A DNA stretch of 24,649 bases, from NCBI GenBank assembly GCA_900539625.1, contig UQCW01000043.1, forward strand, positions 1-24,649, read 5' to 3'. Origin of the DNA: an uncultured Prevotella sp. GTDB taxonomy: Bacteria; Bacteroidota; Bacteroidia; Bacteroidales; Bacteroidaceae. Under the pieces are notes generated by a model. That model saw only the letters and a list, made by a program, of their open reading frames with translations. It made no database searches and was not told the DNA's origin. Position 1 is the stretch's first letter; the number at the start of each line of letters is the position of its first letter. Positions 1 to 7,458 of this stretch are shown here, piece after piece. The translations under genes were made by a program, and so were the position numbers.

Positions 1-84
1 GTTTTTTTTGCATTTTTGGTTTTTTTTTTAATTAAAAAAAATCTGCAGTATTTTGTTTTTATTTTTTTTTTTTTTTTTTTTAAT
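1..84. other. T-rich low-complexity contig start
   Basis: The first 84 bases are mostly T in long runs, one of about 20 T, with one A-rich patch and no coding signal. This may be genuine AT-rich intergenic DNA or low-quality sequence at a contig edge; the equally odd GC-rich far end favours the second. Bases 85-367 hold no convincing gene, only the hairpin at 208-251. Confidence 0.5.
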
Positions 85-207
85 TCCTCTTATTTGCGCC
101 ACTTTTTTAGGAAAATACAAGCTCAACGGCGCCCACAATAGCTCCCATTGCCGTATCTTAAGGTGTTGAATAACAAGGGAAAAGCGTGGTCGGTCTGCGA
201 GGTGAAC

Positions 208-251
208 GTAAAAAGTTACGGAGATTGTAAATATTCTCCGTAACTTTTTAC
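208..251. repeat. perfect 17-bp stem hairpin
   Basis: Arms 208-224 and 235-251 are perfectly complementary (GTAAAAAGTTACGGAGA against its reverse complement) around a 10-nt loop. No T-run follows on either strand, so it is not a standard terminator. A TAAGTAGGTG motif begins at 253, right after the hairpin; the same motif forms the ends of mobile elements elsewhere in the window. Function unknown. Confidence 0.7.
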
Positions 252-377
252 ATAAGTAGGTGTACAGGTCTGTAGGTGTTTCGTTGAGACAAGAGAAAAG
301 AGTCAACAAGCATTGCTGCATGCTCTAACCGATTTTTGATCGAATATACATCGTCATCGTCCTTTGCGGCGAAGCAC

Positions 378-513
378 TGTAGCTCACTTTGCTCGCAAAG
401 TGAGGGGGACGAATTTTATGGCGAACACGTCGCAAAGGAGTGGGTATATAGCGGACTTATGGCATTTTCGCGACGTGTCCGTGGCCCTCACTTTGCGAGC
501 AAAGTGAGCTACA
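378..513 (+). repeat. REPIN-like 136-bp element, copy 1
   Basis: The 136-bp unit starts TGTAG and ends CTACA. At each end GTAG is followed by a tight palindrome with 10-bp arms CTCACTTTGC and GCAAAGTGAG and a 2-nt spacer. The two ends are inverted relative to each other, and the interior is partly self-complementary, so the whole unit can fold into one long hairpin. A second copy lies at 3375-3510 in inverted orientation, with 7 differences in 136 positions; similarity extends some 10 bp outside on each side. GTAG at the foot of a palindrome is the hallmark of REP sequences, and an inverted pair is a REPIN. Open frames crossing it are by-products of the repeat. Confidence 0.8.
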
Positions 514-598
514 ATGCTGGCGCCCCATCCTACGCCCACGAAATTCCTTAATTCGAGTATTTTTTTTACACATCCCGCGTCCCCATTAGTTCCGCCCC

Positions 599-874
599 TC
601 ATGCCAGCCACAGATACCCCGCCAATGCGATTTGCAGGGCGAAGATGACGGGGATGCCATATTTGAACTTCTTGTGGCGCGTCTTATGGTGCCATAACTT
701 CATACCCGCCCAGGCACCCACACTTCCGCCAACGGCCGCCATCATCAGCAACGTCGCTTCCGGGATGCGCCATTTCGCCCGTTTCGCTTTCAGTTTGTCG
801 ATGCCAAATGTTATCAGCGTGGCGACGTTGATGGCCAGAAGATAGCAGGCGAGAAGTCTGTATTGTAATTCCAT
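599..874 (-). CDS. DUF1294 family small membrane protein
   Basis: A 91-residue protein starting MELQYRLLACYLLAINVATL. It fits the DUF1294 family: a first hydrophobic helix, a charged stretch with DKLKAKRAKWRIPE, a second helix rich in Gly and Ala (MMAAVGGSVGAWAGMKLW), the conserved basic HKTRHKKFKYGIP segment, and a C-terminal helix. Function is unknown for the family; location is the inner membrane. The ATG at 874 is chosen because the longer frame to 946 would overlap the upstream peptidase gene. It lies 22 bp after that gene on the same strand, so the two are probably co-transcribed. The family call is from motif recognition and is fairly secure. Confidence 0.85.
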   Translation of the reverse strand: MELQYRLLACYLLAINVATLITFGIDKLKAKRAKWRIPEATLLMMAAVGGSVGAWAGMKLWHHKTRHKKFKYGIPVIFALQIALAGYLWLA

Positions 875-896
875 AATAAATCTCGTGTCCTCAAAA

Positions 897-2759
897 TCAT
901 CCGATATGTTTCGCCAGGAAACGCTCCATAGCGCGGTAGAAGTCAAAGCGGTTCTCCTGGTTGTGGAATCCGTGGCCTTCGTTGTCCTTCACCATATATT
1001 CCACCTCCACGCCGCGTTCCCGCAGCGCCTCCACCATCTGGTCGCTCTCCGCTTTGTTCACGCGCGGGTCGTTCGCCCCTTGCGCCACAAAAAGCGGCAC
1101 ACGAATTTTGTCAGCGTGCAACGCTGGAGACGTCGCCGCCAATTGTTCCTTGTCGGCCTCAGGGTTGCCCACCTGTTCATACATCATTTCAAGCATCGGG
1201 CGCCAGTAGGGCGGAATCGTCTTCATGAAAGTAAACAAGTTCGACACCCCCACATAGTCCACGCCACAGGCATAGAGGTCTGGCGTGAAAGCCACGCCCG
1301 CCAGCGTTGCATATCCGCCGTAGCTCCCGCCGTAGATGGCGATGCGTTTTCGGTCGGCAATGCCTTTGCTGATGAGCCAGTTCACGCCGTCGGTGATGTC
1401 GTCCTGCATCTTCAGTCCCCATTGCTTGTAGCTCGCCTCCAGGAACTGGCGGCCGTAGCCCGTGCTGCCTCTGAAATTCATTTGGAACACCGCATAGCCG
1501 CGGTTGCAGAGAAATTGCACCTCCGAACTGTAGCCCCACGTGTCGCGTGCCCAGGGCCCCCCGTGCGGGTTCACCACCACTGGCAACTGCTTCGCCCCCT
1601 CCAATGTCACGCCGTGTGGCAGAGAGAGATACGCTTCGATGTGTAGGCCGTCGCGCGTTGTGTAAGTCACGTCGTGCATCTCCACCATCTCCTCCTCGCG
1701 AATCCACGGCGCGGTGTCGGCCAGTTTCGTTGCCGTGTCCGTTGCCACGTCATAGAAATAATAGCTGCCGCGTGTGCGGTCGTTGCCCACATAAATTAGC
1801 GCGTGCGACTCCTCCTTGTCCGTGTCAGCCATGCCATAGCGATAGCCTGGGAAATGCGCCTTTATGCGTTTCCGCAGCGCCTCCTCCTCAGCGTCGAAGA
1901 AATGGCGCACTGGTTCCTTGTGGCCCGTGCAATAGACCGACAAGAGTTTCTTGCGTTTGCGCGAATAGCTGATGCTCGAGATGTCGTATTTCTCATTTTC
2001 ATACATCACTTCCAGTTCCTCACACGTCCGTGGGTCCATCAGCGCCAGCACCACCTTGTCGCGGTTCAGGTTTGTGGCGGCATACACCAAACGGTTGTCG
2101 GGCGTGAACTCCATGAAATTAACCATCTCCTTGAAGTTCGTCGTCAAAACGGGGCGAAACTCCTCCTCTTCAGTGTCGCGGTAGAGAATCTGCGTGTTCA
2201 CGCCGTCAACGATGGCCGTCACGGCCCGCAGTTTCCCCTCGTGGTCCGTCATCCATCCCTGCCAGTTTCCCGGATTCTCCGCCAGTAGCGTCAGTTCCCC
2301 CGTTCGGATGTTCAAGCGGTAAGGATCAAACACCTCCGGGTTGCGTTTGTTCAGTCCGATCATCACCTCGTCGGGCGTCTCCTCCAGGTCGTCAATCAGC
2401 GACGTTCTAACCCCCGGAAAGTCCGTGTATGCCCGTTGGTCGCTGCCATCGATGTTCACGCCGAAGAGCTGATAGTTTTCGTCGCCCCCCGTGTCCTTCA
2501 TATATAAGAGGCGTTCGTTGTCGGCCCACATATATCCCGCCACGCTGCGCAACGTTTCGCTCGTGACGCGCACGGCCTCGCCGCCCTCAACGGGGCGCAC
2601 AAAAACATTCATGCGTTCCTCGTAGGGCGCCATGAAAGAGAGGTGGCGTCCGTCGGGCGAAAGTTGGAAGGCCGCTTCCTGCGAATTGCGGAAGAAATCT
2701 TCAAGCGGTATGCGGCGCACGGCAGTGTCGGCCGCAGAGAAATTGTTTGCTGTGTTCAT
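897..2759 (-). CDS. S9 family peptidase (prolyl oligopeptidase / acylaminoacyl-peptidase type)
   Basis: A 620-residue serine peptidase. Residues about 15-350 form a beta-propeller with repeated strands (FQLSPDGRHLSFMAP, YMWADNERLLYM), and about 370-620 an alpha/beta-hydrolase domain. The catalytic residues are visible: Ser479 in GGSYGGY, Asp564 in GANDPRV and His596 in EGHGFH; HGGP at 399-402 supplies the oxyanion hole. Such enzymes cleave short peptides or remove N-terminal acylated or dipeptide units. No signal peptide is seen, so it is probably cytoplasmic. The frame stays open upstream to 3035, but that extension runs through tandem repeats, so the ATG at 2759 (MNTANNFSAADTAVRRIPLE) is preferred. 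The DUF1294 gene follows 22 bp downstream. No promoter is recognisable in the repeat-filled upstream DNA. Confidence 0.93.
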   Translation of the reverse strand: MNTANNFSAADTAVRRIPLEDFFRNSQEAAFQLSPDGRHLSFMAPYEERMNVFVRPVEGGEAVRVTSETLRSVAGYMWADNERLLYMKDTGGDENYQLFGVNIDGSDQRAYTDFPGVRTSLIDDLEETPDEVMIGLNKRNPEVFDPYRLNIRTGELTLLAENPGNWQGWMTDHEGKLRAVTAIVDGVNTQILYRDTEEEEFRPVLTTNFKEMVNFMEFTPDNRLVYAATNLNRDKVVLALMDPRTCEELEVMYENEKYDISSISYSRKRKKLLSVYCTGHKEPVRHFFDAEEEALRKRIKAHFPGYRYGMADTDKEESHALIYVGNDRTRGSYYFYDVATDTATKLADTAPWIREEEMVEMHDVTYTTRDGLHIEAYLSLPHGVTLEGAKQLPVVVNPHGGPWARDTWGYSSEVQFLCNRGYAVFQMNFRGSTGYGRQFLEASYKQWGLKMQDDITDGVNWLISKGIADRKRIAIYGGSYGGYATLAGVAFTPDLYACGVDYVGVSNLFTFMKTIPPYWRPMLEMMYEQVGNPEADKEQLAATSPALHADKIRVPLFVAQGANDPRVNKAESDQMVEALRERGVEVEYMVKDNEGHGFHNQENRFDFYRAMERFLAKHIG

Positions 2760-2864
2760 ATCTTGTGTGTTGCTGATTTTGTAAGTAGGTGTCTTTTGGT
2801 GTAGGGGGATTGAGAAATTAAATGGTAAAAAGGCGGCATCTAGTGTGGGAAAGCCCAACAAGTC

Positions 2865-2990
2865 CATAGCCCGATTGTCAGCGGCCCTGCGCGGGCCCAG
2901 CGTGTTCATAGCCCGATTGCCAGCGGCCCTGCGCGGGCCCAGCGTGATCATAGCCCGATTGTCAGCGGCCCGGCACGGGCTGAAAGCCCA
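2865..2990. repeat. 42-bp tandem repeat, three units
   Basis: Three units starting CATAGCCCGATT at 2865, 2907 and 2949, each 42 bp, with a GC-rich palindromic core (GGCCCTGCGCGGGCC); the third diverges at its end and runs into the next repeat. 42 is a multiple of three, so the frame upstream of the S9 peptidase stays open through it, but the start site argues against translation. Confidence 0.85.
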
Positions 2991-3181
2991 ACAAGTCCAG
3001 AGCCCAGGGCAACGCCCTGGGTGCCATGTCCACATTCCCTACGCCCTGTAAGGGCAAAAGTAAAAGCCAACCGTTCGCCCATACTTTTGCCCTTACAGGG
3101 CGTAGGCGTTTATGCACTGATACCCAGGGCGTTGCCCTGGGCTATGCACTTGCTGCCCTTTCAGGGCGCTCGCGGCGAGGG
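2976..3181 (+). repeat. 205-bp composite palindromic repeat (R2), copy A
   Basis: Contains five short hairpins, of the types CCAGGGCAACGCCCTGG, GCCCTGTAAGGGC and GCCCTTTCAGGGC. A close copy (about 90% by eye) lies inverted at 19371-19576. No coding capacity. It lies upstream of the S9 peptidase gene and next to the R1 repeat. Confidence 0.85.
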
Positions 3182-3204
3182 TTGCGGCGCACGCTACCCC
3201 TGAA

Positions 3205-3366
3205 GGGTAGGGTGTTCAAAATTTAGAAAAAATCAAGATTGGTAGAGAGGCGACAGCTGCCCCTGTAAGGGGCTCATATTTAGGGTAGGGGCTTGCCCCT
3301 ACCTCTTGAGGCCGATTTATGAACCTCGCCCCTGTAAGGGGCTCATATCTCGAATTTTATTGCGGC
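3205..3366 (+). repeat. 160-bp dispersed repeat (R1), copy A
   Basis: Starts near GGTAGGGTGTTCAAAAT and carries GCCCCTGTAAGGGGC and GTAGGGGCTTGCCCCTAC hairpins. A second copy in the same orientation lies at 18973-19131, with scattered substitutions. Its first bases resemble the TAAGTAGGTGTTxAAAATT ends of the 716-bp element at 18934-19649. Non-coding. Confidence 0.85.
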
Positions 3367-3374
3367 GCCAGCAT

Positions 3375-3510
3375 TGTAGCTCACTTTGCTCGCAAAGTGA
3401 GGGCCACGAACACGTAGCGAAAATGCCATAAGTCCGCTTTATACCCGCTCCTTTGCGATGTGTTTGCCATAAGATTCGTCCCCCTCACTTTGCGAGCAAA
3501 GTGAGCTACA
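3375..3510 (-). repeat. REPIN-like 136-bp element, copy 2 (inverted)
   Basis: Reverse-complement copy of 378-513: same 136-bp length, both GTAG-plus-palindrome ends intact, 7 substitutions. The two copies flank the S9 peptidase/DUF1294 pair in opposite orientation, so recombination between them could invert the 2.9 kb between. Confidence 0.8.
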
Positions 3511-3722
3511 GTGCTTCGCCTCAGGGCTCTGCCCAATGTCCGCGCATCGCTCCTTGTGCCGTCGCCAACCAACAAGCATCTTAGCCCAAAAACCGCGTAG
3601 AAACATCCTTCGATTTTCAACGCCCGGCCTTCCGCCATTACTTTTTCTTCTACAAACTTAGCGATTTTATCTGATTCCCAAGGCAGCCTCGCCTCATTTT
3701 CTCCCCGTCCATAAGAAAAGTC

Positions 3723-3812
3723 ATCTACTCGCGGCCGCAATTCGTGCTGCTCGCGGCCGCGAGTAGCGCTACCTTCGGCCGCGCGTAGTATTACCTTCGG
3801 CCGCGAGTAGAT
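3723..3812. repeat. inverted repeat of NotI-like GCGGCCGC motifs
   Basis: The outer 15-bp arms (ATCTACTCGCGGCCG at 3723-3737 and its reverse complement at 3798-3812) are perfect. Between them CGGCCGCGAGTAG-type motifs recur, alternating with TACCTTCGGCCGCG. Non-coding; function unknown. From 3813 to 4442 I see no convincing gene, only the promoter at 3961. Confidence 0.65.
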
Positions 3813-3960
3813 AACCTATCAATATTCTCGGGAAATCCTCCGCGGTCTCTCTTCAGCCGCTCTTCCTTCTGTTCGCTCCTCGTCGTCCTTTCCATGTCGC
3901 CCCGCTTTTTGCCCATTATCTGAAAAATCATGCCATTTAACAAAAAAGTAACATGTAAAT

Positions 3961-3991
3961 TTGTTTGTTGAGAAATATGTTGCTATCTTTG
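3961..3991 (+). promoter_or_regulatory. Bacteroidota-type promoter
   Basis: TTG at 3961-3963, 20 nt, then TATCTTTG at 3984-3991, matching TTG-N~20-TAnnTTTG. It points towards the discoidin-domain gene, whose start is about 775 bp downstream, so it would give a very long leader or a separate small RNA. Confidence 0.5.
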
Positions 3992-4442
3992 GGACGAAAA
4001 TGCGGAGGTATTCACGTTGTTGAAGCGAGAAAGCGTATTTAACGATGTGTGAATGAATGAGTTGCATGTTAGTCTTAGTCTCAGAACTCTCATTAAACGA
4101 GCTGAGCTGCGTGTGGCAAATTCTTGAAATAATTAAATAGATGGTTTCTGATGTTAAGTCTCTGAAGTTGTCTTGCAAAGTGAATGTGGCATAGTGAAAA
4201 CGGACTTGCAGCTTCGGTAGCATATTTTCATGAATATGGTTGCCGCTCTGACAAAAAGACGTTTCTCGCATGAATGTTGCATCACATTGCAATAAGACAA
4301 TGGAAGTAAGTGCTTTTCCTCAACCTCCAGTGAGACGGGATGTAACCCTGTTGCTGGCCGCTCCATGATAAAGCGTGGACGGTTCTTCCGCATCAAGATG
4401 GCGGAATATGTTTGCAACAATGTTTCATTTTTTGTTTCGTTC

Positions 4443-4640
4443 GCCCATTTGCCCTTTCGGGCGTTTGGCGCAACGCCATAATTATGTTATGCATTGGGGG
4501 ATGCATGCTGCAAGACCAGCAGACGCGCCGACGGCAAGTCTGCGTTGATGCCCCATGACGGGGCGGAGATGCAAGACGGGCGGTTCGGCTCCTATTATAT
4601 AGGAGTGTGCTGACGTTGCGCAGCCGTTATGGAAAAAGAA
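4443..4640 (+). other. hairpin-rich leader upstream of secreted protein
   Basis: A run of short perfect stems: GCCC/GGGC near 4451, TGGCGCAACGCCA near 4466, ATGCAT/ATGCAT flanking GGGGG near 4490, GCAGAC/GTCTGC near 4518-4543, GCCCC/GGGGC near 4550 and CTCCTAT/ATAGGAG near 4591. No ORF longer than about 60 codons is convincing on either strand. It may be a structured 5' leader or a small RNA; no known RNA family is recognised. Confidence 0.4.
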
Positions 4641-4769
4641 AATGATTTGGGGCTGGGCATGCATTGCCTCGCTCTGAAACTTAACATAATCAAATCTACA
4701 AATTATTTATTCACTATTAATTCAAATTCTCATCTCACAATGAAGAAAATTTAAAATTTTCTTGCTTTG

Positions 4770-7400
4770 ATGCTGCTCTTCGTGGCAGGATCATTGTCAG
4801 CAGTTGCTGCTGAGCGCGATTGGACCGTGTGGAACGTTGCAGAAAGCCAGATTGAGACGCCGCAGAACGGTATGTTCGTGGTGCTTCAGCAGGGCGGCAA
4901 CAAGGCTGGCTGGTCAAGCAATGGCTATCTGAATCCCTCTGGCTCCTTCAAGGCAGCCGTTGACGCTAGCTGCGTTTACGAACTCGTAAAGGTTGGCGAA
5001 GACGCGCAGGGCGATAACGTATTCGTTCTGAAAAACTTCTCCAACAAACAGTACATGTACTCTGGTGGTCACACTTTGTCTTATGGCGAAGCTTTCCAGT
5101 GTACCATTTTGAAGGGTGAGGCTGGTTCGACCGACCTTCGCCGTTTGATTGATGGTAACGAAAAGCAGCCAGATTCAGAAGGTAACGACTGGGTGCTCGC
5201 AGGCAAGTTGCCAGAAAATGGTGAAAAACCTAATTACCTCTGCTATTGGGGCTGCCCAGCTTACTCGACTTACAGCGACACCAACAACTGGCGAATCTAT
5301 GAAGCCACTCCTCATCAGCCAACAGCTGACGAGAAATTGGAGACCGTCTACAACGAAGTTTTCAAGAATGGTTTCTCTGATATCGAATTTGCTGTAGGTG
5401 ATCAGCCGGGTAACATCTCTCAGGATCTCCACGACAAGATCGAAGCTGCTTACAATGCAGCCAACGACGCTATGGGTAACGAAGCTGTTTCTGCGGAAGC
5501 CAAGGAAAAGATCGTTCAGGACATTCTTGATGCTCAGGAAAAGCTGAACAACGGTGGCCGCATCATGCTCGTTCCGGGTAAGTACTACATGTTCATCAGC
5601 CAGCGTTCACAAGACGGTATGTTCGATGCGGGTGGCTCTATGAAGTGTACGAAGGACAAAGTCGCTGCCGACGTTCCTCCAACCCTCAACGATGCCAAAT
5701 ACTTGTGGACTGTTGAAGATGCAGGTAATGGTCAGTACTACATCAAGAACTTTGCAACCGGTCGTTATGCTGGCAAGCAGGGTAGCACTTCTTCTACGTT
5801 CCCAACCGTTGAAGGCGCAACTGTTAAGTGCAACGTTGCTTTCAACCCGAACGGCGAAGCTGCTGGCTTGATGTTCAACATCACTGACGAAGATGGCAAT
5901 ATGTGGCACTGTGATGGCAGTATGAATGTCGTTCGTTGGCAGTCGAAAAACGGACTGGGTTGCTTGTTCGCAATCAAGGAAGTTCCTGCTGATGTTGCAG
6001 AGCAGCTCACCGCTGTTGTTGAAAAGGCCCGCTTCATGAAGAAGTATCACGCTTTGGTTAGTGAGGCTAAGTCTACTTCAGAGAAGTATAAGCTTAATTC
6101 TGACGTGACTTTCGACGACAAGTATGCTTCTGCAGGTCTTGTCTCTTCTTTCGAAAAGTGCAACGCAACTGAACCTTCTGAAGGTAAGGAAGCTTATGCA
6201 TTCGATGGCAAGCTCGGTACTTACTACCACACTCTGTGGTCAAGTAATGTAGACGGTGAATACCACTGGGCACAGGTGAACCTCGGCGACGAGCCAATCC
6301 AGAAGCTCTTCCTCAAGTTCTCTCAGCGCCACAACAACCGTAGAGGTAACCCGAGCCGCATCGCTCTCGTTGCACAGGCTGACGGCGACGATCCTGAAGG
6401 AGCATGGACAGATACTTTGTTCAAGGACACTGTTATCTACCAGTATGCCACTAACTTCCCTGATGGTACCATCGACAGCACTACGACTGTAATGCGTATC
6501 GATTTGGGTAAGCCGGTTCAGCACCTCCGTTTCGTGGGTCTCCAGACTAAGGCCAACCAGCTCCACGGCCTCGGCCCATGCTGGCACGTATCAGAATTGC
6601 GCTTCTACAAGGACGGTGGTGACAACCCACGTTACAACATGATTCCTGAAGAAGTACGCCAGAAGTTGGCTAACGCCATCGCCAACGCTGAAAAGCTCGC
6701 TTCAGACAGCTCTGCAACTCAGGCTGACTATGAAGCTTTGGAAGCTGTTATCAAGGAATTCAACGATGCATATCCTGATGACACTGAACTTCTCGAACTC
6801 TTGAAGGACGCTAAGGCTCAGGCTGAAGCTGAAGGCATGGTGGGCACTGCATGGGGTTACTTCCCAGCTGATGCTCAGAGCGGCTTGAAGACAACGGTTG
6901 ACAATGTTTCTTCTTATGTTGAAGCTAACTCTCCGTTGAGCCTCACTGCCATCGCAGACCAGTTGAAGGCGCTCCGCAGCGCAATCAGCACGTTCAACAG
7001 CAAGTTGATCGTTCCTGAAGACGGCGCAATCGTTCGCATTAAGAGCGTAAGCCAGAATCAAAACGGCGACCAGAATGGTCAGTATGGTAACATCGTATAT
7101 GCTCGCAACGCCGACACTGTTGCTAACGTTTACTGGGGCTATAAGGACGACGAAAACCAGAGCACTCGTTTGAACGCTGTATGGCAGCTCAGAAAGCAGG
7201 CCGACGGTTCATTCGTTATCAAGAACTTGGCAACTGGTCTCAACATCGCCAACTTGTATGACGGCGTTGAAGACAAGGACGAAGTGGAGCTCTCACAGCG
7301 TTTGAGCTCAACTAAGGAAGATTCTAAGTTCACCCTCGTTTCTGGTAAGCTTCCTGGCGTATTCAACATCCTCCTTGTCAAGGGATTGCTGGGCCTTTGA
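4770..7400 (+). CDS. secreted discoidin (F5/8 type C) domain protein, probably broken at both ends
   Basis: An 876-residue frame. About residues 20-180 and 268-410 look like beta-trefoil/ricin-like segments (MFVVLQQGG, GKYYMFISQR, YYIKNFATGRYAGK), with a helical linker between. About 448-616 is an F5/8 type C domain (AYAFDGKLGTYYHTLW, HWAQVNLGDEPI, LRFVGLQT, WHVSELRFYKDG), then a helical stretch (about 625-750) and a third trefoil-like segment. Such proteins bind glycans at the cell surface. The natural start seems to be ATG at 4740 (MKKI), but codon 5 is TAA at 4752; reading on gives a good signal peptide (NFLALMLLFVAGSLSAVAA). Starting at 4770, or at TTG 4767, loses the basic n-region. At the 3' end the frame stops abruptly while another frame continues. 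Lysines are almost all AAG, as in highly expressed genes. It is a pseudogene or carries sequence errors. Confidence 0.75.
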   Translation: MLLFVAGSLSAVAAERDWTVWNVAESQIETPQNGMFVVLQQGGNKAGWSSNGYLNPSGSFKAAVDASCVYELVKVGEDAQGDNVFVLKNFSNKQYMYSGGHTLSYGEAFQCTILKGEAGSTDLRRLIDGNEKQPDSEGNDWVLAGKLPENGEKPNYLCYWGCPAYSTYSDTNNWRIYEATPHQPTADEKLETVYNEVFKNGFSDIEFAVGDQPGNISQDLHDKIEAAYNAANDAMGNEAVSAEAKEKIVQDILDAQEKLNNGGRIMLVPGKYYMFISQRSQDGMFDAGGSMKCTKDKVAADVPPTLNDAKYLWTVEDAGNGQYYIKNFATGRYAGKQGSTSSTFPTVEGATVKCNVAFNPNGEAAGLMFNITDEDGNMWHCDGSMNVVRWQSKNGLGCLFAIKEVPADVAEQLTAVVEKARFMKKYHALVSEAKSTSEKYKLNSDVTFDDKYASAGLVSSFEKCNATEPSEGKEAYAFDGKLGTYYHTLWSSNVDGEYHWAQVNLGDEPIQKLFLKFSQRHNNRRGNPSRIALVAQADGDDPEGAWTDTLFKDTVIYQYATNFPDGTIDSTTTVMRIDLGKPVQHLRFVGLQTKANQLHGLGPCWHVSELRFYKDGGDNPRYNMIPEEVRQKLANAIANAEKLASDSSATQADYEALEAVIKEFNDAYPDDTELLELLKDAKAQAEAEGMVGTAWGYFPADAQSGLKTTVDNVSSYVEANSPLSLTAIADQLKALRSAISTFNSKLIVPEDGAIVRIKSVSQNQNGDQNGQYGNIVYARNADTVANVYWGYKDDENQSTRLNAVWQLRKQADGSFVIKNLATGLNIANLYDGVEDKDEVELSQRLSSTKEDSKFTLVSGKLPGVFNILLVKGLLGL

Positions 7401-7458
7401 TGAACGGCCGCAACGGGCAGTCTGGTGATGTAGCATGAAATTTGGAAACGGAAAAAGT

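Noticed and set aside
28..321. 97-codon minus-strand ORF at the contig start
   Set aside because: Its end is encoded by poly-T DNA (a lysine run) and it crosses a perfect hairpin; no family resemblance.
885..1646. 253-codon plus-strand ORF opposite the S9 peptidase
   Set aside because: Antisense shadow of a clear peptidase gene with its catalytic triad; the translation is rich in His, Val and Arg and shows no family features.
2760..3035. N-terminal extension of the S9 peptidase to 3035
   Set aside because: The added residues encode the 42-bp tandem repeat; family alignment begins after the ATG at 2759.
3381..3740. 119-codon minus-strand ORF next to the REPIN copy 2
   Set aside because: Its last third is the REPIN itself and its start lies in the GCGGCCGC repeat. 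The middle could be a fragment of a decayed gene, but I recognise no family.
3819..4292. 157-codon minus-strand ORF
   Set aside because: Irregular composition, no recognisable domain, and it faces against the only promoter seen in the region.
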